NCBI RefSeq assembly: GCF_016862915.1
Contig: NZ_BONW01000053.1
Span: 1-35,825 of the forward strand
Origin: Plantactinospora endophytica
GTDB taxonomy: Bacteria; Actinomycetota; Actinomycetes; Mycobacteriales; Micromonosporaceae
Reading direction: 5' to 3'
Length of the DNA: 35,825 nt
Made by a program: the position numbers and the translations under genes. The notes under the pieces were generated by a model. That model was not told the DNA's origin. It was given only the letters and a program-made list of their open reading frames with translations, and searched no databases. This document shows, piece by piece, positions 1-8,299 of this stretch (its first letter is position 1; each line of letters opens with the position of its first letter).

Positions 1-60
1 GCCCCCGATCATTCCCCCGAACCGACTCGATCATGGAGCTGTCAGGAGCACCGGGCCCGG

Positions 61-951
61 TTATCCGGTTTGGCCGACGATGGCGTCCGCAAGCGCGTCG
101 ACCACGGAGCCGCCGTTGCGAGGTCGCAGCAACTCTGTCCGGTGGACCAGGCGTGGAGCGGTCAGCGGAACGAGGGTGACGTCGGCTCCTGTCGGCACCG
201 CCGAAGCGGGCAGCACCACCAGCCCGTGACCGGCCGCGACCAGCGCCACCAAGGCGGCGAGATCGGTGCCGTCGTACCGGATCGAGGCTCGTGGGCCGTC
301 CGAGCGGGCAGCGGCCCGCAACTCCGGCAACGGTGCGGCCACGTCGTCCGCGTCGATCCATCCCGCGTCGAGAAGATCGTCCAGCGAGAACCCGGCGCGC
401 CGGGCGAGTGGATGGCGCTCCGGTAGCAGGACGGCCAACGGCTGCTCGGCGACCGGTACACCGCCGGGCGTACCGGTGTCGAGTAGGCGTAACGGGTCAC
501 TCGGCGCGACCACGCCGTCGACCAGGGCGAGGGCGTACTCTCCGGTGCCGAACCCGGCCGCGACCGCCTGCCGGCCGTCGACCCGTACGGTCACGTCGAG
601 GCCGGGCCAGGCCCGCCGTACGGCGGCGAGCGCACCCGCGAGTCGTCCGGTCGCCGCCAGCGGGGTCGCGCCGACGCCCAGGCGTCCTGCCGGGGGCGTG
701 GCGGTCTGCCGTACGTCGAGCCGGGCCGCGTCGAGCCGCAGCAGGATCGGGCCGGCGTGTTCGAGGAGCCGCTCCCCTGCCTCGGTCGGCGCGACCGGGC
801 GGCGGTGCAGCAGCGGGACACCGAGGTCGCTCTCCAGCGCGGCGATGTGCTGCGACACGGCGGACTGGGTGTAGCCGAGTTGGCGGGCGGCTGCCGAGAA
901 CGACCGGTGGTCGGCCACCACGACGAAGGTACGCAGCAGGTGCGGATCCAC
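61..951 (-). CDS. LysR-family transcriptional regulator
   Basis: This is a 296-residue LysR-type activator/repressor. Residues 1-60 form the winged helix-turn-helix (AARQLGYTQSAVSQHIAALE is the recognition region), and residues 85-290 resemble the LysR substrate-binding fold. I chose the GTG at 951 because the protein begins VDPHLLRTF, the usual LysR N-terminus. The reading frame stays open further upstream, but that extension runs through the neighbouring divergent gene. An AATACT hexamer lies 6 nt before the GTG, so the transcript may be leaderless. The gene is divergent from the amidotransferase-like gene at 1027, the classic LysR arrangement, so that gene is the first candidate target. 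The ligand is unknown. The family call is secure, the regulated pathway is not. Confidence 0.93.
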   Translation of the reverse strand: MDPHLLRTFVVVADHRSFSAAARQLGYTQSAVSQHIAALESDLGVPLLHRRPVAPTEAGERLLEHAGPILLRLDAARLDVRQTATPPAGRLGVGATPLAATGRLAGALAAVRRAWPGLDVTVRVDGRQAVAAGFGTGEYALALVDGVVAPSDPLRLLDTGTPGGVPVAEQPLAVLLPERHPLARRAGFSLDDLLDAGWIDADDVAAPLPELRAAARSDGPRASIRYDGTDLAALVALVAAGHGLVVLPASAVPTGADVTLVPLTAPRLVHRTELLRPRNGGSVVDALADAIVGQTG

Positions 952-981
952 GCCATCAGTATTGCTTATCAGGCCAGCAGT

Positions 982-1001
982 GATCATCGTTGGTGCTGAT
1001 C
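982..1001. promoter_or_regulatory. Candidate LysR operator in the divergent intergenic region
   Basis: A GATCA-N10-TGATC inverted repeat sits in the 75-bp gap between the LysR gene and the divergent amidotransferase-like gene. LysR regulators usually bind dyads of this size in such gaps. The assignment is by position and symmetry only. Confidence 0.4.
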
Positions 1002-1026
1002 GGGGTCGGCGGGCCAGGATGGTGGC

Positions 1027-1773
1027 ATGTCCGAGATCCGATCCGCCTTCGCCGCCCGGGTCGCCGCCGTCGGTGACCGTTCGCCGCACGTACGCGCCCA
1101 TGCCCGGATCCCGGTGCTGCTCGACGCGCTGCGCCGCCGTGACCGGCTCGACCTGGACCTGTACTGGGTCCCGACAGCGGAGGTGACCGACGACAGCAGC
1201 CTGGCCGGCTTCGACGGGATCTGGCTCACCCCGGGCAGCCCGTACCGGAGCGAGGCCGGCGCGCTCACCGCCGTCCGCGTCGCACGGGAGCGGGGTGTTC
1301 CGTTCCTCGGCACCTGTGGCGGGTTCCAGCATGCCCTGCTGGAGTACGCGCGGGACGTCTGCGGGCTCTCCGGTGCCGTGCACGGCGAGAACAGCCCGGA
1401 GGCGGCCGGGGAACTGCTGATCGCTCCGCTCGCCTGCTCGCTCGCCGGGCATGAGGGGGCGGTGCGGTTCACCCCCGGGTCGCTCGCCGAACGGGTGATC
1501 GGCGAGCGCCGCAGTGTCGAGCGCTACCAGTGCTCGTACGGGGTCAACCCGTCCTATCTCGACGTTCTTCGGGCGCACGGACTGCGGCTCAGCGGATTCG
1601 ACGACGCCGGTGACGTACGTGTCGCCGAACTGCCGGAGCATCCGTTCTTCCTCGGTACCCTGTTCCAACCCGAACTCGCGGGCGACGGCAGCGTCGCGCA
1701 CCCGATCGTCCGCGCCTTCGCGACGGCCGCCGCCGCGCACGCCGGCCGCCACGACCCGGCAGTCACCATTTGA
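1027..1773 (+). CDS. Class I glutamine-amidotransferase-like protein (CTP synthase C-terminal-related)
   Basis: The 248-residue protein has the class I GATase fold. It matches the family that databases call CTP synthase C-terminal region-related (seleno)protein. The nucleophile elbow is visible as GTCGGFQ with Cys97. At the position where active class I GATases carry a His-x-Glu pair (FHPE) this protein has LFQPEL, so the His is Gln214 while Glu216 remains. A second conserved-looking cysteine, Cys137, lies in PLACSL. There is no synthase domain. The loss of His argues against ordinary glutaminase activity. An AGGATGG element precedes the ATG. The gene is divergent from the LysR gene and convergent with the CHAT gene. 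Its true reaction is unknown. Confidence 0.85.
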   Translation: MSEIRSAFAARVAAVGDRSPHVRAHARIPVLLDALRRRDRLDLDLYWVPTAEVTDDSSLAGFDGIWLTPGSPYRSEAGALTAVRVARERGVPFLGTCGGFQHALLEYARDVCGLSGAVHGENSPEAAGELLIAPLACSLAGHEGAVRFTPGSLAERVIGERRSVERYQCSYGVNPSYLDVLRAHGLRLSGFDDAGDVRVAELPEHPFFLGTLFQPELAGDGSVAHPIVRAFATAAAAHAGRHDPAVTI

Positions 1774-1842
1774 CGTCTCATCAGCACCGGTGACCGGCAC
1801 GGCGCCGGAGACCGGGCACGCCGCCGCCACCGGACAACCCCG

Positions 1843-4800
1843 TCACCGTCGCGGACCGGAGGCGGTCGGCGTCGGTGGCAGCGCCCGGTTCAGGCCGACG
1901 TGGATGTATCCGGCCCACCGGGTCGGCGTCGAGGGAAACTCGTCACGCTCCGCCCGTACCGTGTCCGTGAGCGCCTGTGCCGCGGCAGCCGTCTCCGGCG
2001 GCCTCGTGCCGCCGCCGGTCAGTGTGCCGTAGAAGGCTTCGGCGATCCGGGCGCTGTCCGTGGTACGCCACATGGTGCCGATGACGCCACGGAAGCCGGC
2101 GAGTTGGAACGCCGACGCCAGGTGCAGCGGCTCGTCGGTGAAGGTCGGATGGGTCTCGGCGGTGCTGCACGCCGACAGGAAGGCCAGCTCGGGCCGGTCC
2201 AACCGGTACGACCGGACCAGGTGCGGGCTGAGCGTCGCCCCACCCAGCCGCAGGCCCCCGGCCAGCATCGCGTTGACGCTGGCGTCGGCCTCGGCGTGGC
2301 AGGCGAAGTGCGCGATCGGATGACGCCGGAGCTGTTCCTCGACGGCGTCCAGCGCCACCTCCGTCCCGGTGAGCAGAGCGGATCCGGGGATGAACCGGGC
2401 GACCTGCTCGACCTCGGCACGTACCTCGGAGAGCGCCGCCAACGGTGCCGCAGCGGGTACGCCGACGATCGTGGCGGTGGCGTCGGCCGGTGGACGGCTC
2501 CGCTCGGCCACTGCGGAGGCGAGCGCGGTGAGGGTCGGGGTGTACGACGACACGGTCCGGTCCAGCACCGTACGCGATCGGTCCGCCGCGCCGTGGTGCC
2601 CGGCCGCGTGCAGCGGCAGCCGGGCCAGCGAGCCGACCGGGCACCACCAGATCCTCGGCGCCGGCCCGTGCACCGGGGCGATCCGGTCGAGTACCGGCCC
2701 GGTGACCGCGTCCCACAGCCAGGCCAGCACGTCGAGCAGGTCCGCCTGGGCGGCGGCACGGCGGTCGAACGGTACCGTCGGCGCCGTGGCGTCGAGCACG
2801 GCCGCGTACATCCGGGTGACCTGGCGCCGGACGACGGCCTCGCGCAACTCCGGAAGCCGGACCAGTTCCACCGGCCGGTCCGGCTCGGCCGGCACCAGCA
2901 GTGCGTCGCCCCGGTCGCCGGAGGTGTTGACCACCACGACCGGAAGTCCCCGCAGCCGCTCGCGGAGCGCCGGCAGCGACGGCGGGCGGAGCAGGTCGGC
3001 GAAGCCCGGCAGCGCGCGGATCCGGGCGATCAGCAGGTCCCGCTCGGCGGCGAGTTCCCGGGTCCGGGGCAGCCAACTCGTCCGGGGATCCCACTCCCGG
3101 GTGCTCTTGCCGAGCGACTCGCCGGACGCGCTTCTCCGCTCGACCTCGATGGTGAACTTCCGGATGTGCGTGTACGCGTCCGCCTCGGCCAGTTCCCGGT
3201 CGACGCGGTCGAGTTCGGCGGCGAGCTGCGGATCGACGGTACGCAGCTCCGCCCCGCCGGTGCGGATGCCCAGCGCCTCGTTGAAGAGCAGTCCCCGGCC
3301 GCGCTCCAGCAACTCGACGGCGGCGTCCGGATCCTGCCCGGCGGCGGCGAGCGCAGCCGCCTCGGACGCCAGCCCGCCGAGCCTGCCGATGGCGTCCAGC
3401 CGGCGACGACCGGCGGTCGAGCGGCTGATCACCGACGGGATCCGCTGCACGGCACGTTCGAGTGCGGCCAGCCGGGCGACCGGATCCGCCGCCTCGTCGG
3501 CCAGCTCGGCCTGCCGGCGTTCGGCGTCGAGCCGCGCCTGCGGATCGGCCACCGGCGAGGCGGCGATCGCGGCGTAGGTGCCGATCGCCTCGGCGCGTGC
3601 GGCATCGGCGTCGGGGCCGCCGAGGTCGGCGAGTTCGGCGGCGGCCCGGGCCAGGATCAGGGCCCGGAGCGGCCACCAGTGGTGCCCGGTCGGCGTCTCG
3701 GCGAGGGCCTGCCGGGCCAGTTCGACGGCCTCGGCGAGGGCGTCGACGTCACCGCCGACCAGGAACCGCTGGTACCGGATCTCGGCGATCGAACTGCGGA
3801 TCCGGGGATGGTCGGGGTGCCCCGCCGGCAGCAGCGCGAGAGCCTGCTGGAAGATCTGCTCGGCCGCCAGCAGGTCGGCCGGATCCTTGCGCCGCAGGGC
3901 GTGCTGGGACAGGCTGCTCGCCAGGTTGTAGGTGAAGCCGACCCGGCGGGAGTCGTTCGCCGGCAGGGCCGCGAGCGCGTCCCGGTTCGCCTGCACGGCC
4001 TCGGCGAGCAGTGCGTCGTCGGGTACCAGGGCGTCGCGGTGCACGAGCATGCTGGCGAGGCTCATCAGCCGCAGCGGGTACACCGGCTGGCCGGGCGAGG
4101 TGTGCGACACCGCCTCCCGCTGGTGCCGTACCGCCTCGTCGAGGGCGCCGGGATCGCCGGCCAGCCGGCCCGCCCTGGCGTACGCGTCGGCGAGGACGCC
4201 GAGCTGGGTCGGGCGGGCCTCCGGCAGTGCCTCGGCCAGTTCCAGTGCGGCCCGGGCGGCGCTGACGGCCACCTCGACCATCTCGTCGGACCGACCGTGC
4301 AACCCGGCGTCACCAGCGGCGGCGGCCAGCAGGGTCAGCACCTCCCGGCGCAGCGGGTGGTCCGGACCTGCGGCGTCCAGGGCGGCCTGCGCCCAGGTCG
4401 CGGCCCACACCGCGCCGTCGAGTTCCCCGCCGGACTGCCAGCGGTCGAGTTCGGCCCGGCCGAGCAGCAGCAGGGCGTCCGGCCGGACCGGGTCGTACGC
4501 CGGTACGGCGGCGAACAGCACCAGGGCCGCGTCGAGCCGGTCGGCCCGGACCTGCGGCGAGGTGTCGAAGGCGACCCGGTCAGCCAGCTCCTCGGCCCGG
4601 CGGAACAGCCGGTCGAGCCCGTCCGGCTCCTGTACGGCGCCGAGGATCGTGCGTACCGGCTCGACGCCGACGGCGCCGGCCAGCAGGTTGGCGACCTCGT
4701 TGAGCTGCCGTACCCGCGCCGGCAGCTCCGGGTCGTCGGGGTCGGAGGAGGTGACCGCGTCCCGGAAGACAGCGGTCGCCTCGAGCAGGACCTCGACAGT

Positions 4801-5628
4801 CGCCTTCTCCGGGATCTCCGCCAGCCGGCACAGCGCGGCACCGAACCTGACGGCAGCGTCCAGGTCTGTCGGCCGCCGGTGCCAGCCGAGCTGCGCCGCC
4901 CGCCGGTACTGACCGACCGCCAACTCCAGCGCCTTCGGGCCGGCGCCGTTGTCGAAGTACAGCTCGAAGAGGCGGCCCCGGTGGGTGAGCCGGGACAGCC
5001 GGTGCGGATCGCGGGCGGGCGTGGCGGCAAGTGCCTTCGAAGCGGTGTCCAACGCGTCGTCGTAGCGGCGGGCGTCGGAGGCGTGCGCGGCTGCGGTGAG
5101 GAGCGCGTCGGCAAGGTCGGTCAGCAGTGCGGGCTCGATCAGGGTTCCCGGCCAGTCGCGTTGCCGAGCCGCGTACGGCAGCCACTCGCGGTAGAGGTCG
5201 ACCAGCATCCGGAGCGCCCGCCCGTCGCCGGCCCGGTGGCGCTGCCAGAGCCGGTCGACCCGGTCGGCCTGCTGCGGGCTCAGCAGGACGGTGACGAAGG
5301 CGTCCACTTCGGAGGGAGCGCCGTCCCGGCACTCGTCGCGGAGCGGCTCGGGCACCAGTTCCGGTTCCCTACGGAAGTGCCGGCGGAACAACTCGACCGC
5401 CGCGTGACGTTCCCGGAGCCCGTCCAGCCCGGGCAGCAGCAGGTAGCGGTACCAGTGCAGCCGGGCCAGGGCTCGGGCCGCCGTCCGGCCCGCGCCCCGG
5501 TCACCGACCGCCGCGCCGAGGCTCCGTTCGTGTTCGGACAGGTCGGTGTCGAGCAGCACGGCCGGCGCCCCGGTACGTTCGTACTCGTCCAGGATGGCGG
5601 TGATCCGGTGCAGGGCGCTTCTCGACAT
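1843..5628 (-). CDS. CHAT-domain protease with long TPR-like region
   Basis: This 1261-residue protein has a helical N-terminus, then degenerate tetratricopeptide-like repeats over roughly residues 150-800 (recurring ALA-A-R-L-G patterns and repeats such as AVQANRDALAALPAND), and a C-terminal CHAT domain over about 950-1245. CHAT proteins are caspase-like cysteine proteases. The catalytic dyad can be placed: His1111 in HFACHAEAD and Cys1154 in FLSACSTAE, with downstream motifs FRGVIGTMW and the closing WAGYIHVG. The family includes TPR-CHAT effectors of prokaryotic immunity and regulated cell death. No ribosome-binding site is clear upstream of the ATG. Divergent across 199 bp lie a small Cys-rich protein and a membrane protein, likely partners. 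The substrate is unknown, and no trypsin-like or NTPase sensor is fused to it. Confidence 0.9.
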   Translation of the reverse strand: MSRSALHRITAILDEYERTGAPAVLLDTDLSEHERSLGAAVGDRGAGRTAARALARLHWYRYLLLPGLDGLRERHAAVELFRRHFRREPELVPEPLRDECRDGAPSEVDAFVTVLLSPQQADRVDRLWQRHRAGDGRALRMLVDLYREWLPYAARQRDWPGTLIEPALLTDLADALLTAAAHASDARRYDDALDTASKALAATPARDPHRLSRLTHRGRLFELYFDNGAGPKALELAVGQYRRAAQLGWHRRPTDLDAAVRFGAALCRLAEIPEKATVEVLLEATAVFRDAVTSSDPDDPELPARVRQLNEVANLLAGAVGVEPVRTILGAVQEPDGLDRLFRRAEELADRVAFDTSPQVRADRLDAALVLFAAVPAYDPVRPDALLLLGRAELDRWQSGGELDGAVWAATWAQAALDAAGPDHPLRREVLTLLAAAAGDAGLHGRSDEMVEVAVSAARAALELAEALPEARPTQLGVLADAYARAGRLAGDPGALDEAVRHQREAVSHTSPGQPVYPLRLMSLASMLVHRDALVPDDALLAEAVQANRDALAALPANDSRRVGFTYNLASSLSQHALRRKDPADLLAAEQIFQQALALLPAGHPDHPRIRSSIAEIRYQRFLVGGDVDALAEAVELARQALAETPTGHHWWPLRALILARAAAELADLGGPDADAARAEAIGTYAAIAASPVADPQARLDAERRQAELADEAADPVARLAALERAVQRIPSVISRSTAGRRRLDAIGRLGGLASEAAALAAAGQDPDAAVELLERGRGLLFNEALGIRTGGAELRTVDPQLAAELDRVDRELAEADAYTHIRKFTIEVERRSASGESLGKSTREWDPRTSWLPRTRELAAERDLLIARIRALPGFADLLRPPSLPALRERLRGLPVVVVNTSGDRGDALLVPAEPDRPVELVRLPELREAVVRRQVTRMYAAVLDATAPTVPFDRRAAAQADLLDVLAWLWDAVTGPVLDRIAPVHGPAPRIWWCPVGSLARLPLHAAGHHGAADRSRTVLDRTVSSYTPTLTALASAVAERSRPPADATATIVGVPAAAPLAALSEVRAEVEQVARFIPGSALLTGTEVALDAVEEQLRRHPIAHFACHAEADASVNAMLAGGLRLGGATLSPHLVRSYRLDRPELAFLSACSTAETHPTFTDEPLHLASAFQLAGFRGVIGTMWRTTDSARIAEAFYGTLTGGGTRPPETAAAAQALTDTVRAERDEFPSTPTRWAGYIHVGLNRALPPTPTASGPRR

Positions 5629-5827
5629 TGCTGTTCAGTCCCGTCGTCCGGCCGGGGATACCGGTCTCGGCGCACGATCGCCGTCCCCGCACAGTCTCGC
5701 CGACCCCGGCCACCAGTGCGCGGTGACAGCACCGAAACAGGCCACCGGTGCGTGCAGCGCCGACCTACCCGAGTCGGGCGTTATCGTGTCAGCCGGATCC
5801 GGCCGACCGACGTACGGGGAGCGGAAG

Positions 5828-6208
5828 ATGGAACCTGTCGCGCACCGCGTCGGTCGACTGTGCAGCCAGGCCACGGCCGGGCAACTCAGGGAGTACGCCC
5901 AGCGGTTCGGTGCCGCCGAGGTGCTGGAGCGGATCGCCGACGCGGTCGGCCACGGACGGCTGGACGACCAGCTCGAGGCGGACCTCGACCGGCTCGACCG
6001 TGCCTTCGCGGGCAACGGCATCGACGGACTGACCACCGGCAGCCGTGGCTTCGAGACCTGGCGGGGTGGTGGCGGGCACCCGACCGTCACCGGCTGGACC
6101 TGTCCGAACCGGCAGGCGTGCCCCCGGGCGGTGCCGGTCGACGACGGTGACCCGCCGGTGTGCGGGCTGACCGGCGAGCCGTTCGTCGAAACCCGGATCA
6201 CCCTGTGA
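5828..6208 (+). CDS. Small Cys-containing protein of the CHAT locus
   Basis: This 126-residue protein is not assigned to a named family. Residues 1-62 are predicted helical and charged. Residues 85-120 hold Cys92, Cys98 and Cys112 in a pattern WTCP-x4-CP...VCGLTGEP, which with His84 could bind a metal. I recall similar C-terminal Cys modules beside CHAT or caspase-like genes in actinomycetes, so an adaptor role between the CHAT protease and the membrane protein is a reasonable inference. The ATG at 5828 is preceded by GGGGAGCGGAAG, a good ribosome-binding site. The stop codon overlaps the GTG start of the next gene (GTGA), so the two are translationally coupled. The protein has no signal peptide or membrane segment. 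Confidence 0.8.
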   Translation: MEPVAHRVGRLCSQATAGQLREYAQRFGAAEVLERIADAVGHGRLDDQLEADLDRLDRAFAGNGIDGLTTGSRGFETWRGGGGHPTVTGWTCPNRQACPRAVPVDDGDPPVCGLTGEPFVETRITL

Positions 6209-7158
6209 CCGCGTTCCTCGCCGAACTCGGCAAGCAACTGGTGACCCGGTGGACCGCCACCCTGATGGTGCCGGGGGCGCTGTTCGCCGGGGCGGTGGTG
6301 CTGGCGCAGGTACTCGGGCACCGGCACGCCGTCGACCGTCAGGTCCTGCAACGCTGGCTGGACACGATCGCGGCCACCCCGACCGGCGGGCGCGGCGCGA
6401 CCCTGCTGGTCGCCACCGCCGCGTTCCTGCTCGGCGCGGCGGCGGCCGGGCTGGTGGCCGGCGCGGCCGGGCTGCTGGTCGAATGGACCTGGGGGCTGAC
6501 CGGCACGGCACCGGTCGTGCGCCGGCTCGCCCGGTCCCGGCAGGCGTGCTGGGCGGCGGCGGACGCGGAGGCGGCGGAGGCGGAACGCGCGCTGCTGGCG
6601 GATCCCGCCGATCCGGCGGCCCGGGCACGTACCCGACGGGCGATCGCGCGGCGGGACGCGATCGGCCTGGTCGCGGCGGAACGGCCGACCTGGATAGGTG
6701 ACCGCCTGCACGCCGCCGACGTACGGGTGCAGCACAGGTACGCCATCGACCTGGTCGCGGTCTGGCCCCGGCTGTGGCTGGTGCTGCCGGAGGCGGTACG
6801 CGGCGAGCTGACGGCGGTGCAGGACCGGTGCGCGTCGGCCGCCCGGCTGGCCGGCTGGGGTCTGCTCTACCTCCTCCTCGGCGCGATCTGGTGGCCCGCC
6901 CTGCTCGTCGGGACGGTGGTCCTGTTCACCGCGCGGTACCGGGCCCGACTCGCTGTCGGCGTCTACACCGAGCTTGTCGAGTCCACCGTGGACGTCTACG
7001 GTCGCCGACTCGCGGCCCAGCTCGGCCTGACCTGCCCGGGACCGCTCACCGCCGAGACCGGGGCGGAGATCAGCGCGATCGTCCGCAAGGACGACGTGGT
7101 ACGCCAGCTCCGGCCGGTCCCGGCCGCCGAACCGCCGCCGCTGCCCCTGTTCCACTAG
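6205..7158 (+). CDS. Integral membrane protein of the CHAT locus
   Basis: The GTG start overlaps the previous stop (GTGA), giving 317 residues. Hydrophobic segments lie at about residues 18-38, 64-92 and 213-243. A charged, Ala/Glu/Arg-rich helical loop occupies about 105-210, containing the motif PTWIGDRLHA and then YAIDLVAVWPRLWLVLPE. I recall that last motif as common to a widespread but uncharacterised actinobacterial membrane family. The tail after residue 245 is cytoplasmic-looking and ends in a proline-rich stretch. Operon structure makes it a partner of the small Cys protein, and with the divergent CHAT protease a membrane-linked effector or sensor is possible. The function is unproven. 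Its TAG stop shares the bases CTAG with the stop of the convergent TPR gene. Confidence 0.85.
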   Translation: MTAFLAELGKQLVTRWTATLMVPGALFAGAVVLAQVLGHRHAVDRQVLQRWLDTIAATPTGGRGATLLVATAAFLLGAAAAGLVAGAAGLLVEWTWGLTGTAPVVRRLARSRQACWAAADAEAAEAERALLADPADPAARARTRRAIARRDAIGLVAAERPTWIGDRLHAADVRVQHRYAIDLVAVWPRLWLVLPEAVRGELTAVQDRCASAARLAGWGLLYLLLGAIWWPALLVGTVVLFTARYRARLAVGVYTELVESTVDVYGRRLAAQLGLTCPGPLTAETGAEISAIVRKDDVVRQLRPVPAAEPPPLPLFH

Positions 7159-8183
7159 GGTCGCCAGGACGGGTTGTGCAGGATGGCCAGATTCTGCCGC
7201 GCGGTGGACGCGAGTGGATGGTTGCCGTTGCCTTCGGAGATCGCGTCCAGCACCGCCCAGTACCCGTCGATCGCCCGTTTCCGCTGGCCGACCAGGGCGA
7301 GGGTGGCCGCGAGGTTGTTGCGCCTACCGAGCGTCTCGAGGTCCGCCGGCCCGCGCTTGCGCTCGGTGTGCCGGATGTTCTGCTCGTGCAGGTCGATGGC
7401 GTGCGGATACTGGCCGGCCTGCTGGTAGCCGACTGCGAGGTTGTTCCGGAACACCAGGGTGAGGTCGCCGTCGCTGCCGTGCAGGTGCTCGGTCACCGCC
7501 ACCAGCTCGCGCAGCACGTCCAACCCGTCGTCCAGTTCCCCGGCGGCGAGATAGGTCTGCCCGAGCACGTTGCGTACCCGCAGCGTGTCGTCGTCGGTCG
7601 GGCCGAACGTCCGGGCAGCCTCGTCGGCCAGCGGCCCGAGTACGGCGAGAGCCTCGGCGTACCCGCCGGTGAGGCGATGGTTCTCGGCCACGGCCAGCCG
7701 GTAGGCCAGGGTGTTCCGGTCGTGGAGCGGCTCCCGGCCGAGCCCCGCCGCGCGCCAGACGTCGAGGGCCAACCGCACCGCACCGAGCTGACCGGCCACC
7801 TGGCGCGGGGCGGGCGGTGGCGTGGCCGGCAGCGGACTGTCCGGGCCCGCCTCGCCGGTCACCCACGTCAGCAGCCGCGCACGCAGTTCCGCCGAGGGGA
7901 TCCCGTTGACGTGCAGCCGGCACAGCCCTCGGTCGTCCTGAAGACGCAGGGTCGCGCCGTCGGCGTCCACATCTGACAGTGGTGCCAGGACGAAGGTCAC
8001 GATGTCCGGCCGGCGGACCTCCAGACCGCGCAGGTCGAGCCAGCCGAAGCTGAGCAGGCGGCGGATCGGCCGCCGTACCACGATGCCGGAGCGGTCGAAG
8101 ACGACGGTGAGGCCGGCTGCCTGCTCCTGCTGGGCGGGATGGCCACCGAGATAGGTCACCTTGGAGAACGTCAACGCCGGCAT
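7155..8183 (-). CDS. Tetratricopeptide-repeat protein with N-terminal beta-rich domain
   Basis: The protein has 342 residues. Residues 1-108 are beta-rich (for example LTVVFDRSGIVVRR and LLSFGWLDLRGLEVRR) and look like a small barrel or PH-like domain, which I cannot name. Residues 130-342 carry about five tetratricopeptide-type repeats of the kinesin-light-chain/NB-ARC-associated style, with repeated elements such as NVLGQTYLAAGELDDGLDVL, NNLAVGYQQAGQYPHAIDLH and NNLAATLALVGQRKRAIDGY. The ATG at 8183 has GGGAGG nine bases upstream. The gene is convergent with the membrane-protein gene and shares four bases with it. TPR proteins of this type act as scaffolds, and it may belong to the CHAT locus, though nothing but position links them. 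Confidence 0.85.
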   Translation of the reverse strand: MPALTFSKVTYLGGHPAQQEQAAGLTVVFDRSGIVVRRPIRRLLSFGWLDLRGLEVRRPDIVTFVLAPLSDVDADGATLRLQDDRGLCRLHVNGIPSAELRARLLTWVTGEAGPDSPLPATPPPAPRQVAGQLGAVRLALDVWRAAGLGREPLHDRNTLAYRLAVAENHRLTGGYAEALAVLGPLADEAARTFGPTDDDTLRVRNVLGQTYLAAGELDDGLDVLRELVAVTEHLHGSDGDLTLVFRNNLAVGYQQAGQYPHAIDLHEQNIRHTERKRGPADLETLGRRNNLAATLALVGQRKRAIDGYWAVLDAISEGNGNHPLASTARQNLAILHNPSWRP

Positions 8184-8200
8184 CGCGCCATCCTCCCATC

Positions 8201-8299
8201 CGGACCGCCAACGATCGGACCGCCGACGACCGGACCGCCAACGTCGTGACTGCCCGACGTCCGGAACGCCAAAACGCCAACGACTGGACCGCTAACGTG
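8201..8299. repeat. Degenerate 15-bp tandem repeat spanning a gene end
   Basis: Three adjacent 15-bp units (8201, 8216 and 8231, consensus CGGACCGCCAACGAT on the plus strand) are followed by two decayed units. A last copy at about 8285-8299 overlaps the TAG stop of the gamma-glutamyltransferase gene. The array fills the gap between that gene and the TPR gene start. Confidence 0.75.

Noticed and set aside
1027-1773. Selenocysteine in the amidotransferase-like protein
   Set aside because: The family name includes selenoproteins, but this frame has no internal TGA and carries ordinary cysteines.
61-1830. A 589-codon minus-strand frame suggesting a LysR fused to an upstream domain
   Set aside because: The extra 290 codons are antisense to the amidotransferase-like gene and lack any family resemblance. 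The LysR protein begins at the standard place at 951.
1774-1842. A terminator between the convergent amidotransferase-like and CHAT genes
   Set aside because: Only weak, short pairings (GTCTC/GGAGAC with a long loop) can be drawn, too poor to call.
1900-6150. A 1416-codon open frame on the plus strand opposite the CHAT gene
   Set aside because: Its peptide is Arg/Gly/Pro-rich with no domain, the usual antisense shadow in GC-rich DNA, while the minus strand encodes a clear CHAT/TPR protein.
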